Positions 43,578 to 53,302 of a DNA stretch of 64,000 nucleotides are shown here, one piece after another (position 1 is the stretch's first letter; every line of letters begins with the position of its first letter). The notes beneath the pieces were generated by a model. That model was not told the DNA's origin. It worked only from the letters and a program-made list of their open reading frames with translations, and made no database searches. The DNA comes from Commensalibacter nepenthis. GTDB taxonomy: Bacteria > Pseudomonadota > Alphaproteobacteria > Acetobacterales > Acetobacteraceae. The DNA lies in contig NZ_JASBAN010000001.1 in the NCBI RefSeq assembly GCF_029953305.1, positions 2,260,014 through 2,324,013 of the forward strand, in the 5' to 3' direction. The translations under genes and the position numbers were made by a program.

Positions 43578-45791
43578 GTGTCAAAAAAAGCTAATTATAC
43601 ATCATTTTTACGCATTATAGAAAAGCTCTCTGGTCGAAAAGCAACACTTATATTGGTTGCTTTGGCTTTATTTTTCGGCGTTGTCACATTTGTTATTCTT
43701 TCAGGTGGTATTGTTACGTCGCACAAACATCATGTACAACTTATTATTACTTTTTTGAATTTATCTGTTTTGCTGTTGCTTGTGACTGCTCTGTCTATAC
43801 GTATTTTACGTTTGATTGCAGAACGTCGTAAAGGAATGGCAGGATCAAAGATCCATGTAAAGTTGGTTGTTCTTTTTGGTATTATTTCAACCATTCCTAC
43901 GATTTTAGTGGGTGTTTTTGCTACTGTTTTATTTCATTTTGGTATCCAAATCTGGTTTAGCAATCGTGTTAGTACTGCTTTGAATGAAGCCCTGCAAGCA
44001 TCCAGAGGATATCTGCAAGAACATAATGCCAATATTCGCACAGAGGCTTTTTCTTTGGCAAATTATATCCAAGGAATGCAAAATAATCTTGCCCAAGAAG
44101 GTCAAAATTTATTTGAAGATGGCAATGTTTTGGATCAAATCCTAGACTCTCAAGCTACGTTGAGGGGGCTAAATGCTGCGATTGTTTATAATCCTGCCAC
44201 TCAAAAAATTGTCGCCTCGGGTGGATTGCTGAATAATGTTTCTTATGTTAAGAATTTACCTCGCACAACCACCAGCTTCATGACTCACAATGACGTAGCA
44301 ATTCTTGATTCTTCGGATAAAGAAACCGTAAGGGCTGCTATTTCCTTAAGTGATACCCCTGCTTTGATGTTGTTAATCATCAGACCCGTTGATCCGACAA
44401 TTTTAAATCATATGTATAAAACGGAAAAAGTTGTCGACCAATATAACATGCTAAATGCCAAACAATCACAAATCCAAATTATGTTTGTTATTATTTTTGG
44501 GCTGGTTGCGTTATTGGTATTAGCAGCCGCGGTGTTATTAGGATTATATTTAGCCAACCAAATTGCGCGTCCTGTGGGATTGTTAACCCTTGCTGCCAAA
44601 AAAGTCAGTGAGGGAAACTTGAATGTCAGTGTTCCTGAGCGGGATAAAGATGATGAGCTTACTGATCTATCACGTACATTTAATAAAATGACCAATCAAT
44701 TATCTGTTCAACGTACAGAGTTAATTAAAGCCAACAAACAGATTGATGATCGTCGACGCTTTACCGAAGCTGTATTATTTGGTGTATCTAGTGGTGTGAT
44801 CGGACTGGATCAACAAATGACAATCGAACTACCGAATCGGTCAGCCAATCAATTATTGAATGTTGATTTGTTCAATCATATTGGTCAAAAAATTACAGAT
44901 ATCGTTCCCGAGTTTACAGAGTTTTTACTTAAAAATGCTGATAGAACGCAACAATCTAAACAAGAAGAAATACAGATACAAACACCGTCGGGCAGTCGTG
45001 TTTTATTGGTACAGATTGGTCCAGAAATTGGAGGATCAGAAATTGAAGGATTCGTTATCACATTTGATGACATTACAGAACTGCAGTCAGCCCAAAGAAA
45101 GGCTGCTTGGGCTGATATCGCCAGAAGGATCGCGCATGAAATTAAAAACCCTTTAACCCCTATACAGTTAGCAGCCGAGCGTTTGAAAAGACGGTTTCTT
45201 AAGGAAATTCAATCAGACAGTCAAATATTCAGCCAATGTATTGATACAATTATTCGCCATGTTGGTGATATTGGCAGGATGGTTGATGAGTTTTCGTCTT
45301 TTGCACGAATGCCACAACCTGTTATGAGTAAAAACAATCTTTCAACGATTGTTAGAGATACATTGATACTACAACAAAATGCACATTCTGAAATTATATA
45401 TCATATAGAACTTCCCAATCAAGGACCTTATTTGGATTGTGACCAAAGACTAATTGGGCAAGCATTAACGAACTTGTTTCAAAACGCCGCAGATGCTATT
45501 GGTATGTTAAATAAATGTGATAATATTGAAACAGCTATTGCAGGAAACATATGGGTTCAGGTAAAAGAGTCTGATAAAGAGATATGCATATTTGTAACAG
45601 ATGATGGGATTGGTTTGCCACAAGAAGACAGATTACGTTTGACAGAACCTTATGTCACCCATAAACCTAAGGGAACAGGATTAGGTCTTGCTATTGTAAA
45701 GAAAATTATGGAAGATCATAAAGGAACCTTGCAATTAAGAGATCGTGCCGAAGGAAAAGGTACAACATCAATTTTGGCTTTTCAAAAATGA
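43578..45791 (+). CDS. ntrY: Membrane sensor histidine kinase NtrY
   Basis: 737 residues from a GTG start. Three or four membrane helices at the N-terminus (ATLILVALALFFGVVTFVIL, LSVLLLLVTALSIRIL, LVVLFGIISTIPTILVGVFA, and about 300-325) flank an extracytoplasmic sensor region. HAMP (about 325-380; QIARPVGLLTLAAKKVSEGN), PAS, H-box RRIAHEIKNPLTPIQLAAERL and ATPase motifs (NLFQNAADAIG, TDDGIGLP, GTGLGLAIVKKI) follow. It phosphorylates NtrX in control of nitrogen and redox or envelope functions in alphaproteobacteria. ntrX starts 7 bases after its stop. Confidence 0.94.
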   Translation: MSKKANYTSFLRIIEKLSGRKATLILVALALFFGVVTFVILSGGIVTSHKHHVQLIITFLNLSVLLLLVTALSIRILRLIAERRKGMAGSKIHVKLVVLFGIISTIPTILVGVFATVLFHFGIQIWFSNRVSTALNEALQASRGYLQEHNANIRTEAFSLANYIQGMQNNLAQEGQNLFEDGNVLDQILDSQATLRGLNAAIVYNPATQKIVASGGLLNNVSYVKNLPRTTTSFMTHNDVAILDSSDKETVRAAISLSDTPALMLLIIRPVDPTILNHMYKTEKVVDQYNMLNAKQSQIQIMFVIIFGLVALLVLAAAVLLGLYLANQIARPVGLLTLAAKKVSEGNLNVSVPERDKDDELTDLSRTFNKMTNQLSVQRTELIKANKQIDDRRRFTEAVLFGVSSGVIGLDQQMTIELPNRSANQLLNVDLFNHIGQKITDIVPEFTEFLLKNADRTQQSKQEEIQIQTPSGSRVLLVQIGPEIGGSEIEGFVITFDDITELQSAQRKAAWADIARRIAHEIKNPLTPIQLAAERLKRRFLKEIQSDSQIFSQCIDTIIRHVGDIGRMVDEFSSFARMPQPVMSKNNLSTIVRDTLILQQNAHSEIIYHIELPNQGPYLDCDQRLIGQALTNLFQNAADAIGMLNKCDNIETAIAGNIWVQVKESDKEICIFVTDDGIGLPQEDRLRLTEPYVTHKPKGTGLGLAIVKKIMEDHKGTLQLRDRAEGKGTTSILAFQK

Positions 45792-45798
45792 GGATAAT

Positions 45799-47223
45799 AT
45801 GGCGCATGAAATTCTAATCGTTGATGATGAACCTGATATCAGGTTGCTTATCGAAGGAATTTTACAAGATGAAGGATACGCAACACGTCTTGCAGGAGAT
45901 GCTGATGCTGCAATTAGTGCTTTTCACGCACGCAGACCTTCACTAGTCATTTTGGATATTTGGTTACAAGGTTCCAGAATGGATGGTTTAGAGATTTTAA
46001 AATTAATCCAAAATGAAAAACCAGCCGTGCCAACCATTATGATTTCTGGGCATGGGACAATTGAAACTGCTGTTTCTGCCCTTCAATTTGGCGCATATGA
46101 TTTTATTGAAAAGCCATTTACTTCAGACCATTTGCTCGTCGTTGTTCGCCGAGCACTTGAAAGTGCTAGGTTGGCACAAGAAAATGCAGAGTTGCGCGTA
46201 AGAAGTGGCGTCGCAATGCAATTAAATGGTCAAAGTCAAGCCATTAGCGTTTTAAAAAGCCAAATTGACAAGGTTGCCCCAACAGGCTCACGCGTTTTGA
46301 TTTCTGGAGCTCCTGGCACTGGAAAAGAAATTGCAGCACGATCTATCCATAATCTATCCAAACGCGCAGATGGTCCATTTCTGGTATTAAATTGTGCGAC
46401 TTTATCCCCAAATCGTTTTGAAGAAGAATTATTCGGGATTGAGGGCACAGCTGATGGTACACAACAACGTAGAACAGGTGTTCTAGAACGTGCTCATGGG
46501 GGTACTTTGGTGCTTGATGAAGTGGCTGATATGCCCCTTGAAACTCAAGGGAAAATCGTCAGAGCATTACAAGATCAAACGTTCCAACGTGTTGGTGGTT
46601 CAACAAGAGTTAAAGTTGATGTGAGGGTCATTGCAACAACAAACAGAGATCTCAACGTCGAAATTGGCGCAGGTAATTTTAGAGAAGATTTATATTACCG
46701 CCTTGCGGTTGTTCCATTGAAATTACCTAGTTTAAAGGATAGGCGAGAGGATATTCCTGAACTTGCAAAGTTATTTTTACAAAATTGTTCAGAATTAACC
46801 GGGCTTCCGTTAATCGATTTATCTGCCGACGCATTAACGACATTACAAACCTATGAATGGCCAGGAAACGTTCGTGAATTGCGTAATTTAATGGAACGTT
46901 TGTTAATTATGATGCCAGGTAATGTAAGCGAGGCTATCCGCACGGATATGTTACCCAATAACATTGGGCAAAATGCTCCCGGCTTGTTAAAAATTGATAC
47001 GCAGACCGATATTATTAGCCTGCCACTAAGAGAAGCTAGGGATTTATTTGAAACGCAATATTTACAAGCACAATTAATGCGGTTTGGTGGAAATATCAGT
47101 CGTACTGCTGGATTTGTTGGCATGGAACGAAGTGCCCTACATCGTAAGCTAAAGCAACTTGGAGTTACTTCTTCAGAAGAAAGAAGTAACAACACCAATA
47201 ACAATAACAATAACAATTTATAA
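45799..47223 (+). CDS. ntrX: Response regulator NtrX, without GAFTGA loop
   Basis: 474 residues from the ATG at 45,799; the frame is open further upstream inside ntrY but that start would overlap. The receiver has DDEPD and LVILDIWLQGSRMDG (the extended NtrX loop). The AAA domain has SGAPGTGKEIAAR (a variant Walker A) and LVLDEVADMP, and lacks GAFTGA: the place reads ELFGIEGTADGTQQRRTGVLE. A Fis-type HTH follows (ISRTAGFVGMERSALHRKL). The protein ends in an Asn-rich tail encoded by AAC/AAT repeats. hfq starts 9 bases later. Confidence 0.94.
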   Translation: MAHEILIVDDEPDIRLLIEGILQDEGYATRLAGDADAAISAFHARRPSLVILDIWLQGSRMDGLEILKLIQNEKPAVPTIMISGHGTIETAVSALQFGAYDFIEKPFTSDHLLVVVRRALESARLAQENAELRVRSGVAMQLNGQSQAISVLKSQIDKVAPTGSRVLISGAPGTGKEIAARSIHNLSKRADGPFLVLNCATLSPNRFEEELFGIEGTADGTQQRRTGVLERAHGGTLVLDEVADMPLETQGKIVRALQDQTFQRVGGSTRVKVDVRVIATTNRDLNVEIGAGNFREDLYYRLAVVPLKLPSLKDRREDIPELAKLFLQNCSELTGLPLIDLSADALTTLQTYEWPGNVRELRNLMERLLIMMPGNVSEAIRTDMLPNNIGQNAPGLLKIDTQTDIISLPLREARDLFETQYLQAQLMRFGGNISRTAGFVGMERSALHRKLKQLGVTSSEERSNNTNNNNNNNL

Positions 47224-47232
47224 GGTTGAACA

Positions 47233-47478
47233 GTGCCAAAAGACAATTTTCAAAACATACAAGACGTATTTTTAAACCAATTAAGAAAATCCAAGGTCTC
47301 CGTGACTGTTTTCTTGGTCAATGGCGTCAAATTGCAAGGAATAATATCAGGGTTTGATAATTTCTCAATTTTATTAAGAAGAGAGAGTCACGCTCAACTT
47401 GTATATAAACACGCAGTCAGCACGATTATGCCTGCAACGCCTATACAATTGCCTTATAATACTCCAGAAGAAAACTAG
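47233..47478 (+). CDS. hfq: RNA chaperone Hfq
   Basis: 81 residues from a GTG with AAGGTTG upstream. A hexameric Sm-like protein that pairs small RNAs with mRNAs. The Sm1 motif [20 protein letters not shown] and Sm2 motif [12 protein letters not shown] are intact, and the N-terminal [10 protein letters not shown] region is standard. The C-terminal tail is short. Located between ntrX and hflX as in most alphaproteobacteria. Confidence 0.97.
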   Translation: MPKDNFQNIQDVFLNQLRKSKVSVTVFLVNGVKLQGIISGFDNFSILLRRESHAQLVYKHAVSTIMPATPIQLPYNTPEEN

Positions 47479-47490
47479 AAAGATTACTAA

Positions 47491-48786
47491 ATGACCAATT
47501 TTGATTCAACTCATCAAAATGCTCGTGCAGCAGTTATTGTTCCTTGGGATGTTTCAAATCGTCAAATAAGTAATCGAAACTCACAATCCAGATTAGAAGA
47601 GGCAATTGGTTTAGCTTCTTCTATCCGTTTAGAGATTTTACATACTGAAATTATAAATCTACGCTCTTATCGCTCTGCAACGCTGATAGGACAGGGGCAT
47701 ATAGAGCAGTTAAGAGATTCTATTCAATCTAATGAAATCGAAATTGCTATTTTCGATACTAGGTTAAGCCCCATCCAACAACGTAATTTAGAAAAAGCGT
47801 TGGCATGTAAGGTCATTGATCGTACGGCTTTGATTCTTGATATATTTGGTGAGCGTGCCCAAACAAAAGAGGGGACGTTACAAGTTGAGCTGGCGCATTT
47901 GCAATATCAACGCAGTCGTTTGGTCCGTTCTTGGACACATTTGGAACGTCAACGTGGGGGTTTTGGTTTTATGGGTGGTCCTGGTGAAACACAAATTGAA
48001 GCGGATAGGCGTTTAATTGATGAAAGAATTATTCGTTTAAAAAAGGATTTAGAACAAGTTCGACGCACCAGAGGATTACATCGTAAATCAAGACAAAAAG
48101 TACCCTTTCCTATTGTGGCTTTGATTGGATATACCAATGCTGGAAAATCAACATTGTTTAATAAGTTAACTGGGGCTGATGTTCATGCCCAAGATCAATT
48201 ATTTGCAACGCTTGATCCTACAATGAGAAAGCTACAACTTCCTTCTGGAAAGACGATTATCTTATCGGACACTGTTGGCTTTATCAGTGACTTGCCCACT
48301 GAACTGATTGCTGCGTTTAGGGCAACATTAGAAGAAACTGCCGAAGCTGATATTATTTTGCATGTTAGGGATATTTCACATCCTGAAACCATAGAGCAAC
48401 GGCAAGACGTATTCTCTGTTTTAGATACAATGGTCAAAGATCAAATTTTAGAGGCTGATTGGCGCAAAAATACGATTGAAGTGTTAAATAAAATTGATTT
48501 GACCGATATCAATACAATAGTTGATAAGCCTTCTGACTATATTGGTATTTCTGCATTAACAGGCGAAAATTTACCTGCTTTAATACAAATGATTGATGAC
48601 CGCTTGGCTACATTTATGGAGAAAGTTAACTATACAATTTCAATCAAAGACGGTGCTGCATTATCATGGCTCTATAATCATAGTGAAATTTTAGAACGGA
48701 ATGATGATGAAGAAAATATCACCTTATATGTCAGATTGTCTCCAGTAAATAAGGCACGTTTTGAACAAATATACCCTTATGAATGA
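47491..48786 (+). CDS. hflX: Ribosome-associated GTPase HflX
   Basis: 431 residues. The N-terminal HflX domain (AIGLASSIRLEIL...LIGQGHIEQL...IFDTRLSPIQQRNLEKAL...DRTALILDIF) is followed by a coiled-coil GGxGFMGGPGETQIEADRR region and a GTPase domain: G1 IGYTNAGKSTLFNKL, G3 DTVGFISDLP, G4 NKID. It splits or rescues ribosomes under stress. It is the last gene of the dusB-hflX transcript; its end overlaps the convergent GNAT-like gene by 10 bases. Confidence 0.96.
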   Translation: MTNFDSTHQNARAAVIVPWDVSNRQISNRNSQSRLEEAIGLASSIRLEILHTEIINLRSYRSATLIGQGHIEQLRDSIQSNEIEIAIFDTRLSPIQQRNLEKALACKVIDRTALILDIFGERAQTKEGTLQVELAHLQYQRSRLVRSWTHLERQRGGFGFMGGPGETQIEADRRLIDERIIRLKKDLEQVRRTRGLHRKSRQKVPFPIVALIGYTNAGKSTLFNKLTGADVHAQDQLFATLDPTMRKLQLPSGKTIILSDTVGFISDLPTELIAAFRATLEETAEADIILHVRDISHPETIEQRQDVFSVLDTMVKDQILEADWRKNTIEVLNKIDLTDINTIVDKPSDYIGISALTGENLPALIQMIDDRLATFMEKVNYTISIKDGAALSWLYNHSEILERNDDEENITLYVRLSPVNKARFEQIYPYE

Positions 48787-49952
48787 TGTAATTTAGCTTC
48801 GAAAATTCGATGGACTTTACAAGGTTCTGGTACGATGCGCTCAATCAAATTGCGCATACCTTTATTATCTTCTAAAATCCATCCTAATTCGATCATTTTA
48901 TAAGACAATACTTCGCCACGATTAAATAGTTCATCAATTACAAGTGAGGGCATCAACGCCCCCATGGCTGTATCCCGAATTGAATGGCTGATCCCTAATA
49001 ATATTACACGCGCGGATTGAATTTGATGACGCAATACCCTATAACCTATTTTTGCCCACCCCATTAAAGAGGGAGTAGGACCAATATTCTTTGACAAATC
49101 ATAAATATTAGGAATTACCAAAGCAACGGCAACGGGCATCTTATTTTGTTCGACCAATACATAATTTTCAGGTCGAAGCATTGATTTTAAATCTCTAATT
49201 AAAACGGACATTTCTGTTGGTGTCAGGGGAACAAATCCCCATGTATTGTTCCAAGCATCATTATATAATTGACGCAAGATCTCTCCATCTCGAGAAATCT
49301 CCTTCATATTTAATTTTCTAGTTGTAATGTTTCCAAGGCGATCAGAACCCATTTTTAATCCTGATGGAATTTTATGTGCTTTTCTGGCTTCTTCACCCAT
49401 AATCATTTGATAAGAAACCAAGTCCATTGCTTTTGATAATCCTGACGATTCGATATGCTTTCCCAAATATTCGGGGTGCCATGGCATTGCAATCATCGGG
49501 GGTTCTTTTTGTCCTTTGACCATAGTTCCAGCCTCTGAATTTGCATTCAAAGTATAAGGACCTCTGATTTTTTCCATTCCATGTTTCTTAAGCCATTGAC
49601 TAGCGGCGTTGATTAATTGCTGTACGACCTCAGAATCATCAATTGCATCCAAAGCGCCAAATAAACCAATTGGTTCTTTCCATTGACGTAAAGCATTCGG
49701 GTCTATTTGTGCAGAAATACGACCAACCGGTTTGTTATCTTTATAGGCAAGAAAATACTGGGCTGTTCCATATCTGAAAAATGCAGATTTTTTGGGGTGT
49801 AATAAACTGGTTTCTTGAAAGTCCAAAGGGGGTATATAATCAGGGAAATGACTGTATAATAAACGTGGCAATCGAATGAAAATTTCTAATTGTTTTGCAT
49901 TACGCACAGAAAGAACAATAACTTTATTCGATTCAACGGAGATTACAGACAT
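48777..49952 (-). CDS. GNAT-like N-acetyltransferase family protein
   Basis: 391 residues of a conserved proteobacterial family annotated as GNAT-like. The N-terminal part (PDYIPPLDFQETSLLHPKKSAFF...GTAQYFLAYKDNKPVGRISAQID) resembles an acetyltransferase core; a second segment with LYNDAWNNTWGFVPLT and VALVIPNIYDLSKN is typical of the family. Substrate and role are unknown. No membrane segment. It ends tail-to-tail with hflX, overlapping 10 bases. Confidence 0.7.
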   Translation of the reverse strand: MSVISVESNKVIVLSVRNAKQLEIFIRLPRLLYSHFPDYIPPLDFQETSLLHPKKSAFFRYGTAQYFLAYKDNKPVGRISAQIDPNALRQWKEPIGLFGALDAIDDSEVVQQLINAASQWLKKHGMEKIRGPYTLNANSEAGTMVKGQKEPPMIAMPWHPEYLGKHIESSGLSKAMDLVSYQMIMGEEARKAHKIPSGLKMGSDRLGNITTRKLNMKEISRDGEILRQLYNDAWNNTWGFVPLTPTEMSVLIRDLKSMLRPENYVLVEQNKMPVAVALVIPNIYDLSKNIGPTPSLMGWAKIGYRVLRHQIQSARVILLGISHSIRDTAMGALMPSLVIDELFNRGEVLSYKMIELGWILEDNKGMRNLIERIVPEPCKVHRIFEAKLHHS

Positions 49953-50119
49953 CAGAAAACCATTATTTAAATTAAATCAAAAACAAATTTTATATTTTTG
50001 AAATTTGAAAAAGGGAGAAGTATAAAATTACTTGTCTCAAATTATATAAAGGTTTTTTGTACTTATAGATATAATTTTATCAAAAAAATTAAAAAAACTT
50101 CTATCCAAAGGAAATTCTT

Positions 50120-50896
50120 TTGCGTGATTCATTAGATTCTATTTTGATTACAGGTGCAACCAGCGGTATGGGTCAAGCACTTGCATATTTTTATGCCAAA
50201 CCAGGAATAAAACTTTTTTTGTGGGGAAGGTCTAAGAAAAAATTAAATGAAACTGCACAACGATGTCAAGCCAAGGGTGCGGTTGTTTATACTTATCCTA
50301 TTGACCTAACGAATCCTATTGCTGCAACGACATTACTCCATGAAATATTCAAAGATTTTACCATTGATATGGCTATTCTTGCCGCTGGGTCAGGTGATAT
50401 TAAATCAGAACAAGATATATTAGAATCTCAAAAAACACTCTACGATTTAACGCAACTGAATTATGTTACCCCGAGCTTAATGGGAAATTTACTAGCTCAA
50501 CAAATGATACAAAAAGATATTCAGGGGAAAATTATATTTATAAGTTCTGTTGCAGGGTTTCATTCATTACCTTTTGCAACTGCTTATAGTAGCTCAAAGG
50601 CGGGCTTGACGCGTTTTAGCGATTCGTTGAGGCTTGCGGTAAAAAAATGGAAAATACAAGTAACACTCATTATTCCTGGATTTATTGATACCCCAATGAG
50701 CCAACGACTTGAATGCGACAAGCCTTTTTTGATTCCTCTTGATAAAGCCGTAGAACAAATCACTAATGCAATTGCAGAGGGGAAAAGAGAACTCATTCTT
50801 CCAAAAATATTTAAACTTTTGAAATGGGTTGATCTAATAGCACCTAGTTTTTTAAGGGATTTAATTTTATCTCGGATCAAAGTCAAACAAGATTAA
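50120..50896 (+). CDS. Short-chain dehydrogenase/reductase
   Basis: 258 residues from a TTG start (TTG CGT GAT) with AAAGGAAA 5 bases upstream; no in-frame ATG precedes the dinucleotide-binding motif. The Rossmann motif is TGATSGMGQAL (residues 11-21), with AAGSGD later, the catalytic Ser in FISSVAGFHS and Tyr/Lys in AYSSSKAGLTR. The tail may associate with membranes (LLKWVDLIAPSFLRDLIL). Substrate unknown; a role in lipid or polysaccharide metabolism is possible. tRNA-Cys lies convergent just downstream. Confidence 0.85.
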   Translation: MRDSLDSILITGATSGMGQALAYFYAKPGIKLFLWGRSKKKLNETAQRCQAKGAVVYTYPIDLTNPIAATTLLHEIFKDFTIDMAILAAGSGDIKSEQDILESQKTLYDLTQLNYVTPSLMGNLLAQQMIQKDIQGKIIFISSVAGFHSLPFATAYSSSKAGLTRFSDSLRLAVKKWKIQVTLIIPGFIDTPMSQRLECDKPFLIPLDKAVEQITNAIAEGKRELILPKIFKLLKWVDLIAPSFLRDLILSRIKVKQD

Positions 50897-50910
50897 TAAT
50901 CAAGAGCTAA

Positions 50911-50985
50911 TGGAGGTCCGGGAGGGAATTGAACCCCCGTAAACGGATTTGCAATCCGCTGCATGAGCCACTCTGCCACCGGACC
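50911..50985 (-). tRNA. tRNA-Cys (GCA)
   Basis: Minus strand: GGTCCGG pairs with CCGGACC, followed by T and an encoded CCA. Anticodon loop TTGCAAA gives GCA, T-loop GTTCAATTCC. 75 nt including CCA. Standard fold. Confidence 0.95.
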
Positions 50986-51122
50986 ATGAACTCTTGATAC
51001 CTGCTTATATCATCTACTATGGCAAAAAGGTCAAGTAAAAAATGTATAAAAACTTTACTTTTCATTCGTAAGGGTTTCATGGTATTTAGACATAGCACGT
51101 TATTAAAGATGTTTAGGAAACA

Positions 51123-51770
51123 ATGAATCACTCTCATTTTGATTTTGCTGAGGCACGACAGAATATGGTTGAAAATCAACTTCGTCCTGCTGAGGTAAAC
51201 CATACACAACTTACCGAAATTATGCGCGCTCTCCCTCGTGAAGAATGTGTTAAACCATCACAACGTGAGATGGCATATGCAGATATTAATTTGCCTTTAT
51301 CCCACAACCGCTTCCTAAGCGAACCCAGAGTTATCGCACGATTAGTCCAGTTGGCTGATATTCGTCCTGGTGAAAAAATATTGGTCGTTGGTGCTTCAAC
51401 TGGATACTTGCCCGCAATCATTCAATTGCTAGAAGCAGAAATTTTTGCAGTAGAAGAAAATGAAGAACTTTCTGTACAAGGTCAAGATTTTTGCAAAAAA
51501 TATGCGGATCGTGTTCATTGGCATATGGGTAAATTATCCGAAGGTTACCCAGAAGCAAAACCATTCGATGTTATTTTAATTGATGGCGCTGTGACAGAAA
51601 TTCCCAGTCAATTAGCCGATCAGCTCGTACTAAACGGTCGTATTGTTACCGTTCTTAAAAAAGACGGGCAAGCAAGCCAAGCAGTAAAAATAGAAAAAAC
51701 TACCAATGGTCTTGCAACAATTTCTTGTTTTTATGCTAGCCTACCTTTATTACAAGAATTTAAAGATTAA
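51123..51770 (+). CDS. Protein-L-isoaspartate O-methyltransferase family protein
   Basis: 215 residues. The start (FAEARQNMVENQLRPAEV) and SAM-binding motif GEKILVVGASTGYLPAIIQLL match the alphaproteobacterial PCMT-like family that typically sits before tolC, as here (29 bases). Some conserved catalytic-loop residues of true PCMT are not evident (DINLPLSHNR), so repair of isoaspartyl residues is not assured. Cytoplasmic. Confidence 0.82.
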   Translation: MNHSHFDFAEARQNMVENQLRPAEVNHTQLTEIMRALPREECVKPSQREMAYADINLPLSHNRFLSEPRVIARLVQLADIRPGEKILVVGASTGYLPAIIQLLEAEIFAVEENEELSVQGQDFCKKYADRVHWHMGKLSEGYPEAKPFDVILIDGAVTEIPSQLADQLVLNGRIVTVLKKDGQASQAVKIEKTTNGLATISCFYASLPLLQEFKD

Positions 51771-51802
51771 AACTATATAGAATTTGATAGAAAGTTGCTG
51801 TG

Positions 51803-53260
51803 ATGATTAAATGTCGATATCTTGGTATAAGCTTATTCAGCTTTTTGTTAAGCACAACGACTTGGGCACAAAATTATGATGGATCTGGTGCCCCCAATTT
51901 TGTTCCTCACACCTTAGAAGAGGCATTATCCACAGCTTACCTCACCAATCCAGAATTACAACAAGAACGTGCAGTATTAAGAGCAACTGATGAAGGTGTT
52001 TCCCAAGCACATGCGGGATGGCGACCTACAATTCAGACATCTCTTGGTGGCTCTATAACAAAAGGAAATTCTGTAGGGTCATCTGAGTTTAATGACAACG
52101 GACAGATAGTGCAAGGTCAAGATACGATTCAATCTGCAGATGGGCAATTAGGATATCAAGCTCAAGTTTCAATCTCACAACCGATCTATCAAGGCGGAAA
52201 GACAACAGCTAAAACGCATCAAGCTGTCAATGCAGTGATGGCCGAACGTGCTAAACTTCTTTCAACAGAACAGCAAGTTTTTCAAAAAGTTGTTAAAGCG
52301 TATGTTGGTGTTATTCAGGCTCAACAATTGTTGCAAATTAATATTAATAACGAAAAAATCCTTGCAGAACAGGTGAGAGCAACCCAACAACGGTTTAATT
52401 TAGGCGAAATCACACGAACAGATACAGCCCAAGCAGAAGCAGCACTTGCTGAGGCACGCGCTAGACGTCAAACAGCTGATGGTAGCCTAAGAGAAGCAGA
52501 AGCAACTTATACTCAGGTTGTCGGGATTGCACCACCGCCCAATTTAAAACCACCGCAACCATTAATTTTGCCTGTAAAAACAGAACAAGAGGCTATCGCT
52601 ATTGCAGCATCCAACAATCCAGATGTTATTTCAGCATTATTTACCGAATCTGCACAAAAAGCAGCGGTAAATGTTGCTATTTCTGAAATTATGCCAAAAG
52701 TTAATGCGAATTTGCAATATCAAAGAATGAAAGATCAAGGTGTCGGTCGAAACCAAATGGATAGTAAAATGGGCACGTTGCAAATGACCTTGCCTATCTA
52801 TCAAAGCGGTTCAGAATATTCTGCAATTCGTCAAGCAAAGCAACAAGCACAAGCAGCGCATAGACAAGTAAGCTCTCAAAGACGAACTGCTATGCAATTA
52901 GCATCCAGCAATTGGCAAAAATATTTGGCAGCAAAAGCTTCAATTGGTAGTAACCGTTCTGCTATTGCAGCGAATATCGTTGCTTTGGCTGGTGTCGAAA
53001 AACAAGCCGTTGTTGGAACGAGTACTACTTTAGAAATGTTGCAACAACAACAAACCTTATTAAATTCACAAACAACCCTTATTCAAAACCTTAGCACTAT
53101 GGTTACGGCTTCTTATGATGTTGCTGCTGCTATGGGACGGTTAACAGCCCAAGATTTAAAACTGAATGTACCTCATTACGACTATACAGCGTATTACAAT
53201 GCAGTTAAAAACAGATGGTGGGGCATGAATGACTATGCCCAAGATCAGCCTGGTCGTTAA
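51803..53260 (+). CDS. tolC: TolC-family outer-membrane channel protein
   Basis: 485 residues from the ATG at 51,803 (a GTG one codon earlier is possible). The signal peptide is YLGISLFSFLLSTTTWAQN. Two OEP repeats follow (TLEEALSTAYLTNPELQQERAVLRATDEGVSQAHAGWRP... and EQEAIAIAASNNPDVISA...), rich in Ala/Gln coiled coil, with SQPIYQGGKT and LPIYQSGSEYS beta-barrel strands. It would trimerise as the outer-membrane duct of efflux pumps or type I secretion. No pump genes are adjacent; valS follows. Confidence 0.9.
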   Translation: MIKCRYLGISLFSFLLSTTTWAQNYDGSGAPNFVPHTLEEALSTAYLTNPELQQERAVLRATDEGVSQAHAGWRPTIQTSLGGSITKGNSVGSSEFNDNGQIVQGQDTIQSADGQLGYQAQVSISQPIYQGGKTTAKTHQAVNAVMAERAKLLSTEQQVFQKVVKAYVGVIQAQQLLQININNEKILAEQVRATQQRFNLGEITRTDTAQAEAALAEARARRQTADGSLREAEATYTQVVGIAPPPNLKPPQPLILPVKTEQEAIAIAASNNPDVISALFTESAQKAAVNVAISEIMPKVNANLQYQRMKDQGVGRNQMDSKMGTLQMTLPIYQSGSEYSAIRQAKQQAQAAHRQVSSQRRTAMQLASSNWQKYLAAKASIGSNRSAIAANIVALAGVEKQAVVGTSTTLEMLQQQQTLLNSQTTLIQNLSTMVTASYDVAAAMGRLTAQDLKLNVPHYDYTAYYNAVKNRWWGMNDYAQDQPGR

Positions 53261-53302
53261 TATCTTATTCTTTCACTTTATTTTAGTACATCATATCATC
53301 CA

